Source: Pseudomonas sp. Irchel 3E20 (GTDB taxonomy: Bacteria > Pseudomonadota > Gammaproteobacteria > Pseudomonadales > Pseudomonadaceae). Taken from it: DNA of 64,000 nt. This document shows positions 23,420 through 31,463 of this stretch, piece after piece (within the stretch, counting starts at the first letter, position 1; each line of letters starts with the position of its first letter). The translations under genes were made by a program, and so were the position numbers. Under the pieces are notes generated by a model that had not been told where the DNA came from, ran no database searches, and worked only from the letters and a program-made list of their open reading frames with translations. Location: the NCBI RefSeq assembly GCF_900187645.1, contig NZ_FYEE01000007.1, positions 210,531 to 274,530 on the forward strand, in the 5' to 3' direction.

Positions 23420-23503
23420 AGCGCGCCTCAGACACACGAACGCAGCGATGTGAACGGGTAGAAGAGGCTGAAGTAAGCAGTAGATGTAATTGAAATATGT
23501 AGT

Positions 23504-23579
23504 TCCGTGATAGCTCAGTCGGTAGAGCAAATGACTGTTAATCATTGGGTCCCAGGTTCGAGTCCTGGTCACGGAGCCA
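23504..23579 (+). tRNA. tRNA-Asn (anticodon GTT)
   Basis: A 76-base cloverleaf. The acceptor stem pairs tccgtga with tcacgga, the anticodon loop is ctgttaatc with anticodon GTT, the T loop is ttcgagtcc, and CCA is encoded. It is the first gene of the tRNA cluster. Confidence 0.97.
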
Positions 23580-23588
23580 ATTTCAAAC

Positions 23589-23665
23589 CGGGGTATAGCG
23601 CAGTCCGGTAGCGCGCCTGCTTTGGGAGCAGGATGTCAGGAGTTCGAATCCCCTTACCCCGACCA
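23589..23665 (+). tRNA. tRNA-Pro (anticodon TGG), first copy
   Basis: A 77-base cloverleaf with acceptor cggggta / taccccg, anticodon loop ctttgggag giving TGG, T loop ttcgaatcc and encoded CCA. It is identical over its full length to the copy at 23841-23917. Confidence 0.97.
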
Positions 23666-23670
23666 TTTTT

Positions 23671-23746
23671 GGGTCGTTAGCTCAGTTGGTAGAGCAGTTG
23701 GCTTTTAACCAATTGGTCGTAGGTTCGAATCCCACACGACCCACCA
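23671..23746 (+). tRNA. tRNA-Lys (anticodon TTT)
   Basis: A 76-base cloverleaf with acceptor gggtcgt / acgaccc, anticodon loop cttttaacc giving TTT, T loop ttcgaatcc and encoded CCA. It lies only 5 bases after the first tRNA-Pro. Confidence 0.97.
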
Positions 23747-23809
23747 TTTTTGAAACCAGCGTTGCTGGGATCGAATCTTAAGATCAGCGGCCAAAAGCCA
23801 TGATCGAAG

Positions 23810-23839
23810 AAGGCGACTTGAAAAGGTCGCCTTTTTTTT
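23810..23839 (+). terminator. Terminator-like hairpin between tRNA-Lys and second tRNA-Pro
   Basis: The arms aaggcgac and gtcgcctt with loop ttgaaaag are followed by a run of eight T residues. As a terminator it would cut the second tRNA-Pro off from the upstream promoter unless read-through occurs. Confidence 0.8.
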
Positions 23840-23840
23840 C

Positions 23841-23917
23841 CGGGGTATAGCGCAGTCCGGTAGCGCGCCTGCTTTGGGAGCAGGATGTCAGGAGTTCGAA
23901 TCCCCTTACCCCGACCA
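23841..23917 (+). tRNA. tRNA-Pro (anticodon TGG), second identical copy
   Basis: An exact 77-base duplicate of the tRNA-Pro at 23589-23665, beginning two bases after the T-run of a terminator-like hairpin. It has its own terminator downstream. No clear promoter is visible in the 94 bases between tRNA-Lys and this gene. Confidence 0.97.
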
Positions 23918-23923
23918 TATTGA

Positions 23924-23958
23924 AAATCCCCGTATCGTCAGATACGGGGATTTTTTTT
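23924..23958 (+). terminator. Terminator of the tRNA cluster
   Basis: The arms aatccccgtatc and gatacggggatt with a short loop and an eight-T run lie immediately after the last tRNA. Confidence 0.9.
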
Positions 23959-23986
23959 GTCTGCGCAAAAGTTGAGTGCCGATCAG

Positions 23987-24020
23987 GCCCGCTCCCTGTG
24001 GGAGCGGGCCTGCCCGCGAT
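23987..24020. repeat. REP-type palindrome
   Basis: Perfect 10-base arms gcccgctccc and gggagcgggc around tgt are followed by ctgcccgcgat, the usual continuation of the fluorescent Pseudomonas REP. It lies between the tRNA cluster and ndh, in a convergent gap. Confidence 0.75.
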
Positions 24021-24097
24021 GGTGATCTGCTAGCTCATGCACGTGTGAGAGGTACACCGCCATCGTCGGCTGGACCAAGCCCCACAAAGTGTGTGGA

Positions 24098-25396
24098 TCA
24101 GTGCAGCTTCAGGCGCGGTTCGGTGCCGCGGCCAATGCGGCTGCCCAGCATCAGCATTGCCGTGCGGAAAGGGCCGTACAGCGCCATTTGGTGCATGCGA
24201 TACAGCGAGATATAGAACATGCGCGCCAACCAGCCTTCGAGCATTACGCTGCCGGTCAGGTTGCCCATCAGGTTGCCCACGGCGGAAAACCGCGACAGCG
24301 AAATCAGCGAGCCATAGTCGGTGTACTTGTAGCTGGGCAGTGGCTTGCCTTCGATCCGCAGTTTCAGCGATTTGGTCAGCAAGGACGCCTGTTGGTGGGC
24401 GGCCTGGGCCCGGGGCGGTACGTTGCGGTCGGTGCCCGGTTGCGGGCAGGCCGCGCAGTCGCCGAAGGCGAAGATGTTTTCGTCGCGGGTGGTTTGCAGG
24501 GTGGGCAGCACCTGCAACTGGTTGATGCGGTTGGTTTCCAGGCCATCGATGTCCTTGAGGAAGCCTGGCGCGCGAATTCCGGCGGCCCAGACTTTCAGGC
24601 TGGCGTTAATCACCTGGCCATCGGCCGTTATCAGGCTGTCGGCGGTCACTTCGCTGACGGCGGCGTTGGTCATCACGTTGACTCCCAGCTTCTCCAGGGT
24701 TTTATGCACCGGTCCGCCGATCCGCTCCGGCAGGGCGGGCAGCACCCGTGGGCCGGCCTCGATCAGGGTGATGTGCATGTTTTCCGGGAGAATCCGGTCC
24801 AGGCCATAGGCCGCCAGTTCATGGGCGGCGTTATGCAGCTCGGCGGCCAGTTCCACCCCCGTGGCGCCGGCGCCGACGATGGCCACGCTGATCTGCTGCA
24901 CCACATCGGTTTGCCCGGCGTGGGCGCGCAGGTAGTGGTTGAGCAGTTGCTGGTGGAATTTCTCGGCCTGTTTGCGGGTGTCGAGGAACAGGCAATGCTG
25001 CGCCGCGCCCTGGGTGCCGAAGTCGTTGGTGGTGCTGCCGACGGCGATCACCAGGGAGTCGTAGCCCAGTTCGCGGGCCGGCACCAGCTCCAGGCCTTGT
25101 TCGTCGTAAGTGGCGGCCAACTGGATTTTCTTCCGCTCGCGGTCGAGCCCGCTCATGCGCCCAAGCTGGAACTCGAAGTGGTTCCATTTCGCCTGGGCAA
25201 CATAGTTGAGCTCGTCTTCGCTGGAGTTCAGCGAACCGGCGGCCACTTCATGCAGCAGCGGCTTCCAGATGTGGGTGAGGTTGGCGTCTACCAGTGTCAC
25301 GCTGGCGGTGCGACGTTTGCCCAGGGTCTTACCCAGGCGGGTCGCCAACTCCAGGCCGCCGGCGCCGCCGCCGACAATGACAATTCGATGAGTCAT
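24098..25396 (-). CDS. ndh: Type II NADH dehydrogenase
   Basis: Single-subunit, non-proton-pumping NADH:quinone oxidoreductase bound to the inner membrane; 432 residues. The FAD site VIVGGGAGGLELATRLG is at the N-terminus and the NADH site VAIVGAGATGVELAAELH is near the middle, with the FAD-contact motif FAFGDCA further on. The C-terminus is amphipathic, for membrane attachment. The ATG at 25396 gives the MTHRIVIVGGG start. It is the last gene of a DUF1780-MOSC-DUF3094-ndh run. Confidence 0.94.
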   Translation of the reverse strand: MTHRIVIVGGGAGGLELATRLGKTLGKRRTASVTLVDANLTHIWKPLLHEVAAGSLNSSEDELNYVAQAKWNHFEFQLGRMSGLDRERKKIQLAATYDEQGLELVPARELGYDSLVIAVGSTTNDFGTQGAAQHCLFLDTRKQAEKFHQQLLNHYLRAHAGQTDVVQQISVAIVGAGATGVELAAELHNAAHELAAYGLDRILPENMHITLIEAGPRVLPALPERIGGPVHKTLEKLGVNVMTNAAVSEVTADSLITADGQVINASLKVWAAGIRAPGFLKDIDGLETNRINQLQVLPTLQTTRDENIFAFGDCAACPQPGTDRNVPPRAQAAHQQASLLTKSLKLRIEGKPLPSYKYTDYGSLISLSRFSAVGNLMGNLTGSVMLEGWLARMFYISLYRMHQMALYGPFRTAMLMLGSRIGRGTEPRLKLH

Positions 25397-25456
25397 GGGG
25401 ATATCTCGCAAGGCTAAAAAAAATCGGTGCGGTTACCCGAGCGAGCGCCAGGCAGC

Positions 25457-25630
25457 TCATAGCGTCAGGTAACTCAAGAGGCGGCTCAGCAACCCGAGCG
25501 CGATCACCGTCACCAGCACCACCGCCAGCAGCAGCCACGGCCGAAAAGGGCGGCGCTCCACGCGGTTCTGGGACAGTTGCAGGTACTGTTCGACATGCTT
25601 TTGGTCGTCGGGGTTCAGGCGGCTGGTCAT
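25457..25630 (-). CDS. DUF3094 family small membrane protein
   Basis: A 57-residue protein with a polar, charged N-terminal half (MTSRLNPDDQKHVEQYLQL) and one membrane segment (WLLLAVVLVTVIALGLLSRL). It matches the DUF3094 proteins of Pseudomonas, whose function is unknown. It lies between the MOSC gene and ndh, same strand, 60 bases from the ndh start. Its constant place beside ndh suggests a role linked to the membrane dehydrogenase, which is inference only. Confidence 0.85.
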   Translation of the reverse strand: MTSRLNPDDQKHVEQYLQLSQNRVERRPFRPWLLLAVVLVTVIALGLLSRLLSYLTL

Positions 25631-25678
25631 AAAGGCCTCGTCGGTAGACGTTGCTGAATGAAAGGGCGGTACAACGGT

Positions 25679-26206
25679 TTATCCGGGGTTGAAGGGAGCA
25701 TAGCCCGTCTCGGACAGCGGCTCGACGCACAGTGGGTCATCGACGCGGATGATGCCGCTGTGGATCACCCGGGCAGTGATTCCGCCATGGCCGCGTACTG
25801 CTTGAAAGGTGCCCAGGCCCAGGCGTTGCTCCAGGCGTGCGCAGGGCTGGCACCAGCCCGTAGTCTCGAAAATCGCCTGGCCGATGCGAAAGCGCCGGCC
25901 CTTGAGGCTGAACAGGTTGATACCGCTGATGACCAGGTTGCGCCGCAGGTCCTGGGCCTGGACGGGCTGCTGCGGTGCCCGGCCGAGCAAGGCGCTGATA
26001 ACGGCCAGATGCTCCCACTGGATCAACGTCACCTGCCGTGCGTTGCGCGGGCCTGGCCGGGCATGATCGCCCGTCAGCCCCGCTTCGCGGCGGGCTTCGA
26101 CGGCCTCCAGTTCGACCATGGCCCCGCGTGATTCGGGGCGCACGCCAATCCAACGCACCCGGCCCTGCTGCGGTACGTGGGCAATCAGCTCTTGCAAGGG
26201 GCTCAT
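25679..26206 (-). CDS. MOSC domain protein
   Basis: A 175-residue MOSC (molybdenum cofactor sulfurase C-terminal) domain protein; such domains bind molybdenum cofactor or carry sulfur for metal-sulfur transfer. Family segments are GLTGDHARPGPRNARQVTLIQ, DLRRNLVISGINLFSLKG and TGWCQPCARLE, which holds the conserved cysteine. The ATG at 26206 overlaps the upstream gene's stop as TGATG; a GTG one codon earlier is an alternative. Substrate and partners are unknown. Confidence 0.88.
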   Translation of the reverse strand: MSPLQELIAHVPQQGRVRWIGVRPESRGAMVELEAVEARREAGLTGDHARPGPRNARQVTLIQWEHLAVISALLGRAPQQPVQAQDLRRNLVISGINLFSLKGRRFRIGQAIFETTGWCQPCARLEQRLGLGTFQAVRGHGGITARVIHSGIIRVDDPLCVEPLSETGYAPFNPG

Positions 26207-26832
26207 CACAGGCTGATCCCGACATCGAACACGATGCTGCGCCCCAGGTTGTTGCGCAAAAAGTCCGGCGCGTCGGGGTGGGCGAACAGCACGCGGGCGA
26301 ACGTGGGGCCCACCAGCGATAGCGAACGCCAGCCCTGGCGCAGGTATTCGGTGGGCGGCGGGAAGTGGCTGTTGAGGTCCAGCACTTCGCGCTTGAGGCT
26401 GGCGAAGGCGATGATGTCCAGTTCGCCCAGGTCCATGCCGCGCTCTTTATAGTTGTGGGCTTTTTTGCGCAGGGTCGGCGCCAGCCGCAGCAGGAAGTCG
26501 TTGGCCGGGATGCGTCGGGGCTTGGCTTCTCGGCGCACCAATTGGCTCAGGGAGAACGCCGTGCGCCGGCGCTGCAACTCGTCGCGCCATTCATCGTTGA
26601 GGCGCCGGCCCTCGTCTAGGACGAAAAACACCTCGAAATTGGCATCGCGAAACAGCACGTCCGGCGGTTCGCCCGCGGGGCTGAATTCTTCGAGGCGATA
26701 GGGGATGTTCAACCCCTGCAAAAGCCGCTGGCACACCCAGCGTTCACGCTCCCATTTGCGGGCGTTGGACAAAAAGGCGTTGGCCTGCTCGGCCGCGATG
26801 GTCAGCAGGCGTAGGTAATCTGAGTCATCCAT
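26206..26832 (-). CDS. DUF1780 family protein, putative nuclease fold
   Basis: A 208-residue conserved protein of the DUF1780 family, which I recall being described as endonuclease-like. A PPDVLFRDANFEVFFVLDEG segment around residues 57-76 resembles a PD-(D/E)xK core in spacing, but the usual lysine is replaced (E-V-F), so catalysis is doubtful. The rest is rich in arginine. It is first in the operon and overlaps the MOSC gene by one base (TGATG), showing translational coupling. The function is unknown. Confidence 0.8.
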   Translation of the reverse strand: MDDSDYLRLLTIAAEQANAFLSNARKWERERWVCQRLLQGLNIPYRLEEFSPAGEPPDVLFRDANFEVFFVLDEGRRLNDEWRDELQRRRTAFSLSQLVRREAKPRRIPANDFLLRLAPTLRKKAHNYKERGMDLGELDIIAFASLKREVLDLNSHFPPPTEYLRQGWRSLSLVGPTFARVLFAHPDAPDFLRNNLGRSIVFDVGISL

Positions 26833-26911
26833 CGCCCCAGCTTAGCGCCCAAATGGGCTTTTGAAGACCCCCCATTTTCCTGGCGCCGGCCGCAAACAGG
26901 CGAAACACCCC

Positions 26912-26947
26912 TGCACAAAACGGATAGCGATCTGCACAAAGCGGATA
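26912..26947 (+). promoter_or_regulatory. BenR/XylS-type activator site (two direct repeats)
   Basis: Two copies of TGCA-N6-GGATA start at 26912 and 26933, exactly 21 bases apart. This is the arrangement of the XylS sites at Pm and BenR sites at Pben. A gcctaccc stretch downstream recalls the -10 region of Pm. The site lies about 100 bases before the benK-like start, so benzoate-type induction through an AraC/XylS regulator encoded elsewhere is expected. Confidence 0.8.
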
Positions 26948-27047
26948 TTGCAGGGCGCAGGGCCTGCCTACCCTGCGATGGCCTGCCTATAAAAACGAGG
27001 GCGTTCTCGCCCATCGTTTACAAAAACAACAACAAGAGACAGATGCC

Positions 27048-28388
27048 ATGCGCAAAATCGACGTTCATGAGGTTATCGACAAAGCTCGGTTCAACCGCTT
27101 CCACTGGATGGTGCTGTTCTGGTGTGCCTTGATTATCATTTTCGACGGCTACGACCTGGTGATTTACGGCGTGGTCCTGCCGGTACTGATGAAAGAGTGG
27201 GGCCTCACCCCCCTGGAGGCTGGGGCGCTGGGCAGTTATGCGTTGTTTGGCATGATGTTCGGGGCGCTGTTTTTTGGGCCGTTGTCCGACAAGATCGGGC
27301 GTAAGAAAGCCATCACCATTTGCGTCATCCTTTTTAGCGGCTTCACCGTGCTCAACGGTTTTGCCCGCAACCCCACGGAATTCGGCATCTGCCGCTTCAT
27401 TGCCGGGCTCGGCATTGGCGGGGTGATGCCCAATGTGGTGGCGCTGATGAACGAGTACGCGCCGAAGAAAATCCGCAGCACCCTGGTGGCCATCATGTTC
27501 AGTGGCTATTCAGTGGGCGGCATGTTGTCGGCGGGCCTGGGCATTGTGCTGATCCCCAGTTTCGGCTGGCAGTCGGTGTTCTACGTGGCGGTGCTGCCGC
27601 TGCTGATGCTGCCGCTGATTATGTATTTCCTGCCGGAATCGGTGGGTTTCATGCTGCGCCAGGGCCGCAACGAAGAAGCGCGCAAGGTGCTGGAGCGGGT
27701 CGACCCGGGCTACGTCGCGCAAAGCAGCGACCAACTGCACATGAGCGAAGTCAAAGGCACCGGCACCCCGGTGTTGCAGTTGTTCCGCGAAGGCCGCGCC
27801 GTGCGCACGCTGATGCTGTGGGTGGCGTTTTTCTGCTGCCTGCTGATGGTTTACGCCTTGAGTTCCTGGCTGCCGAAACTGATGGCCAACGCCGGCTACA
27901 GCCTGGGTTCGAGCCTGTCGTTCCTGTTGGTGCTCAACTTCGGCGCGATCTTCGGCGCGGTGGGCGGTGGCGTGCTGGGCGACAAGCTCAACCTGCCGCG
28001 GGTGCTGGCGGTGTTCTTCGCCGTGGCCGCCATCTCCATCACCTTGCTGGGCTTCAAGAGCCCGACGCCGGTGCTGTACCTGCTGATCGCCATTGCCGGG
28101 GCCACCACCATCGGTTCGCAGATTCTGCTGTACGCCTGCGCCGCGCAGTTCTACTCCATGGCCATTCGTTCCACGGGGCTTGGCTGGGCTTCCGGGATTG
28201 GCCGCAACGGCGCTATCGTCGGGCCACTACTGGGCGGGGCGTTGTTGGGCATCAGCCTGCCGCTGCAACTGAATTTCATGGCCTTTGCCGTACCGGGCGC
28301 GATTGCGGCGGTGGCGATGACCCTGTTTGCCATCAGCAGCCAACGTTCCACCCGCGCCACTGCGGCCCTGACGCCCACCCGCGCCTGA
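27048..28388 (+). CDS. benK: Aromatic acid:H+ symporter, BenK/PcaK-like MFS
   Basis: Inner-membrane transporter of the AAHS family, 446 residues with 12 predicted membrane segments. The AAHS motif DGYD at residues 33-36 and the loop 2-3 motif GPLSDKIGRKKAI are present. Neighbouring benE and an OprD-type porin and the BenR-like operator support benzoate as the substrate, though 4-hydroxybenzoate or a related acid cannot be excluded from sequence alone. It is the first gene of the uptake cluster; benE follows after 103 bases. Confidence 0.85.
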   Translation: MRKIDVHEVIDKARFNRFHWMVLFWCALIIIFDGYDLVIYGVVLPVLMKEWGLTPLEAGALGSYALFGMMFGALFFGPLSDKIGRKKAITICVILFSGFTVLNGFARNPTEFGICRFIAGLGIGGVMPNVVALMNEYAPKKIRSTLVAIMFSGYSVGGMLSAGLGIVLIPSFGWQSVFYVAVLPLLMLPLIMYFLPESVGFMLRQGRNEEARKVLERVDPGYVAQSSDQLHMSEVKGTGTPVLQLFREGRAVRTLMLWVAFFCCLLMVYALSSWLPKLMANAGYSLGSSLSFLLVLNFGAIFGAVGGGVLGDKLNLPRVLAVFFAVAAISITLLGFKSPTPVLYLLIAIAGATTIGSQILLYACAAQFYSMAIRSTGLGWASGIGRNGAIVGPLLGGALLGISLPLQLNFMAFAVPGAIAAVAMTLFAISSQRSTRATAALTPTRA

Positions 28389-28491
28389 GCCGGTGCGACA
28401 CGGCGCAGTGCCGTGTCGCCCACGTTCGATAGAACAAGAGCACCCGGGCCCTGTGCCACGGGTTGCCAGATGAGTCTTGCGGTGAGGTGCC

Positions 28492-29703
28492 ATGAAAGCG
28501 TTTTTCCATGACTTTTCCCTGTCTGCGGCAGTGGCCGGGTTTATCGCCACGGTGATTTCCTATGCCGGGCCCTTGGTGATTATTTTCCAGGCTGCCGAAA
28601 GCGCGCAGATGCCCCGGGAGCTGCTGTCGTCCTGGGTTTGGGCGATTTCCATCGGCAGCGCCGTGTTGGGCATCGGCCTGAGCCTGCGCTACCGGGTGCC
28701 GGTGATTATTGCCTGGTCGGCGCCGGGTTCGGCGCTGCTGGTGGCGTTGCTGCCGGGGATTTCCATGGAAGAGGCCGTGGGCGCCTACCTGGTCAGTAGC
28801 CTGATTATTTTCGCAGTGGGCATTTGCGGGGCCTTCGACCGGATCATCAGCAAACTGCCCAGCGCCATTGCGGCGGCGATGCTGGCGGGGATTCTGTTCA
28901 GGTTCGGCACCGGCCTGTTCGTGTCCTTGCAGGGCAAGCCGTTGCTGGTGCTGGCGATGTTCGTCACCTACCTGGTGTGCAAGCGCCTGCTGCCGCGCTA
29001 TGCGGTGCTGATGGTGTTGTTGGTGGGTTGCGCTATCACGTTTGCCGCCGGCGATTTGCACCGTGAAGCCCTGGTCATTGGCCTGGCGACGCCGGTGTGG
29101 GTCACCCCGCAATTTAGCCTCAGCGCGACCCTTAATATCGCCTTGCCCCTGGTGATGGTGGCGCTGACCGGGCAGTTTGTGCCCGGCATGGCGGTGCTGC
29201 GCGCCAGCGGCTACAACACCCCGGCCAGCCCGATCATCGCCAGCAGTGCCCTGGGCACCGCGTTGCTGGCGCCGTTTGGTTGCCACGGGTTGAACCTGGC
29301 CGCCATCACCGCGGCCATCTGCACTGGCCGTGAGGCCCACGAAGACCCAAGCAAGCGCTACGTTGCCGGGGTGGTGGGCGGGCTGTTCTACCTGGTGCTG
29401 GGGATTTTTGGCGCCACCTTGGTTTCGCTGTTTTCGGCCTTTCCCAAGGAGCTGATCGCAGCGCTGGCGGGGCTGGCGTTGTTCGCCGCCATCGGCGGCG
29501 CCCTGGCCGGCGCCATGGCGGTGCCCAACGACCGCGAAGCGGCGCTGGTGACCTTCCTCACCACGGCCTCGGGTATGTCGCTGTTCGGTTTGTCCGCCGC
29601 ATTCTGGGGCCTGATCTTCGGCATTGCCGCCCATGTCCTGCTCAACGCCCGGCGGCCCGCGCCGGTCGTGGCCGCCCCCGGCGAGGTGGCGCGCCGCCCC
29701 TGA
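28492..29703 (+). CDS. benE: Benzoate/H+ symporter BenE family
   Basis: Inner-membrane protein of the BenE family, 403 residues with about 12 hydrophobic segments. FIATVISYAGPLVIIFQAA and the conserved APFGCHGLNLAAITAAIC segment are characteristic. It is expected to import benzoate with protons, in parallel with BenK. It lies in the same direction as benK and the porin gene, and no terminator is obvious between them. Confidence 0.9.
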   Translation: MKAFFHDFSLSAAVAGFIATVISYAGPLVIIFQAAESAQMPRELLSSWVWAISIGSAVLGIGLSLRYRVPVIIAWSAPGSALLVALLPGISMEEAVGAYLVSSLIIFAVGICGAFDRIISKLPSAIAAAMLAGILFRFGTGLFVSLQGKPLLVLAMFVTYLVCKRLLPRYAVLMVLLVGCAITFAAGDLHREALVIGLATPVWVTPQFSLSATLNIALPLVMVALTGQFVPGMAVLRASGYNTPASPIIASSALGTALLAPFGCHGLNLAAITAAICTGREAHEDPSKRYVAGVVGGLFYLVLGIFGATLVSLFSAFPKELIAALAGLALFAAIGGALAGAMAVPNDREAALVTFLTTASGMSLFGLSAAFWGLIFGIAAHVLLNARRPAPVVAAPGEVARRP

Positions 29704-29802
29704 TTCACGCCTGATTTTCCACCCCGTTCCCATGCCCTCGGCCGCCCGGGCGCTGCCGCGTTCGTGTGCCACCTGTCGATCAATAACAATAAGAGCCAAA
29801 CG

Positions 29803-31071
29803 ATGAAACAGACCTTCCAGAGCACCCCTTGCGTCCTGTCCCTGGCTATCGGCCTGGGCTGCTCCACCTCCGTGCTGGCCGCCGACAGCGGCTTTATCGA
29901 GGACACCACGGCGACCTTGCAGGCGCGTAACTACTACTTCAGCCGCGACTTTTCCGACATCGTCGGCGCCAATCAGCAGTCCAAGGCCGAGGAGTGGGCC
30001 CAGGGTTTTATCCTCAACGTTAAATCGGGCTACACCCAGGGCACCGTCGGTTTTGGCCTGGACGTGATCGGCTTGCTGGGGCTTAAGCTCGACAGCAGCC
30101 CCGATCGGGTCAACACCGGGTTGTTGCCGGTGCAGGACGACGGCCGCGCGGCGGATGACTACAGCCGCCTCGCCGGGGCGTTGAAAGTGCGCTTCTCCAA
30201 GACAGAACTGCGCATCGGCGAATTGCAGCCCAACCTGCCGGTGCTGGCCTTCAGTGATATCCGCCTGCTTCCCCCGAGTTATCAGGGGGCCAGCGTCACG
30301 TCCGGCGAAATCAACGGCTTGACCTTGCAGGGTGGCCATTTGAAATCCACCAGCCTGCGCAACGAGGCGGGCGACGACAAGATGCAAGCCATGCTCGGCC
30401 ACGTGCCGCAACGCCAGGTCAGCAGCGACGGCTTCAACTTTGCCGGGGCCGACTATGTGTTCAACGACAAACGCACCTCGGCCAGCGCTTGGTTCGGCCA
30501 GTTGGAAGACATCTACCACCAGCGCTTTTTGGGCCTCAAGCACAGCGAACCGATGGGCGACTGGACCCTGGGGGCCAACCTAGGCTTTTACGATTCGCGC
30601 GAAGACGGCAAAAAACTACTGGGCAACATCGACAACCAGGCGTTTTTCTCCCTGCTGTCGGCCAAGCGCGGCGGCCACACCTTTTACGTCGGCTACCAGG
30701 GGATGTTCGGCGACAGCGCGTTCCCGCGGGTGTTCGCCAACGTCACCCCCCTGGGCAACGAAGTGCCCACCTATGAATTTGCCTACACCGACGAACGCTC
30801 CTGGCAGGTGCGCCACGACTACGATTTCGCCGCCCTGGGCGTGCCCGGCCTGACCAGCACCGTGCGTTACATTTCCGGTAACAACGTCGACACCGGCAAG
30901 GGGTTCGAGGGCAAGGACCGCGAGCGCGACCTGGACCTGGGCTACGTGATCCAGAGCGGCACCCTCAAAGGCCTGGGCATGCGCGTGCGCAACGTGATGG
31001 CGCGTTCCAACTACCGCAGCGATATCGACGAAAACCGCCTGACCCTCAGCTACACCTGGACCCTGCTGTGA
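29803..31071 (+). CDS. benF: OprD family outer membrane porin, BenF-like
   Basis: Substrate-selective outer membrane channel of the OprD family, 422 residues. A signal peptide ends at SVLAA-DS; the mature start [22 protein letters not shown] is typical of the family, and the C-terminus ends in an aromatic-hydrophobic strand ([10 protein letters not shown]) recognised by the BAM machinery. The ATG at 29803 is chosen over an upstream start because it gives a proper signal peptide. Its place after benK-benE suggests benzoate uptake, as for BenF; OpdK-like vanillate channels are an alternative. Confidence 0.85.
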   Translation: MKQTFQSTPCVLSLAIGLGCSTSVLAADSGFIEDTTATLQARNYYFSRDFSDIVGANQQSKAEEWAQGFILNVKSGYTQGTVGFGLDVIGLLGLKLDSSPDRVNTGLLPVQDDGRAADDYSRLAGALKVRFSKTELRIGELQPNLPVLAFSDIRLLPPSYQGASVTSGEINGLTLQGGHLKSTSLRNEAGDDKMQAMLGHVPQRQVSSDGFNFAGADYVFNDKRTSASAWFGQLEDIYHQRFLGLKHSEPMGDWTLGANLGFYDSREDGKKLLGNIDNQAFFSLLSAKRGGHTFYVGYQGMFGDSAFPRVFANVTPLGNEVPTYEFAYTDERSWQVRHDYDFAALGVPGLTSTVRYISGNNVDTGKGFEGKDRERDLDLGYVIQSGTLKGLGMRVRNVMARSNYRSDIDENRLTLSYTWTLL

Positions 31072-31132
31072 CCGGCGCCGGGGCGGCCAACCTGGCGTTG
31101 GCCTGGCGCGGCGCCAATCGGTTGCGGCGGGC

Positions 31133-31342
31133 TTAGGCCGGGCCGCCGCAATCGCCCATCACCATATAAGTGACGCTATGGGTTTGCCCTTGGTGGTCGA
31201 TATAGACCATGGTGGCCGGTACCACGTCGCAGACGTTGGGGATATCGCTGATAGACACGACTTTGGCGACGTCCAGGGTGGGTTCGCCGGCCAGGGCGCC
31301 GGTGGCGACAAGGGCGAGGAACAGACTGAGCAGGGTTTTCAT
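31133..31342 (-). CDS. DUF2790 small exported protein
   Basis: A 69-residue protein with a signal peptide (MKTLLSLFLALVATGALA-GE) and a DUF2790 body (VAKVVSISDIPNVCDVVPATMVYIDHQG) that ends with a second cysteine, suggesting one disulfide. Such proteins are common in Pseudomonas and some respond to copper or other stress; no function is established here. It stands alone, convergent with the porin gene and divergent from the LysR gene. Confidence 0.8.
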   Translation of the reverse strand: MKTLLSLFLALVATGALAGEPTLDVAKVVSISDIPNVCDVVPATMVYIDHQGQTHSVTYMVMGDCGGPA

Positions 31343-31463
31343 GGTGGCCTCTTGTATATGTGAGCTGATGTGTACAGTTTAGCCCTCGCGGCTGTAGGAA
31401 AAAGCCGCGTTCGCCTGATGCAGCCTTACATCAAACGCAACAGTCACAGGCCCCGGAGGCTTT

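Noticed and set aside
23504..23958. Integration site of a genomic island at the tRNA cluster
   Set aside because: No integrase and no partial tRNA 3' repeat beyond the exact full-length tRNA-Pro duplication. Genes on both sides are ordinary core genes.
28333..30543. A 736-codon minus-strand frame across benK, benE and the porin
   Set aside because: It spans three real genes and their gaps, is very rich in Gln, Gly and His, and shows no start signal or domain. It is a compositional artefact.
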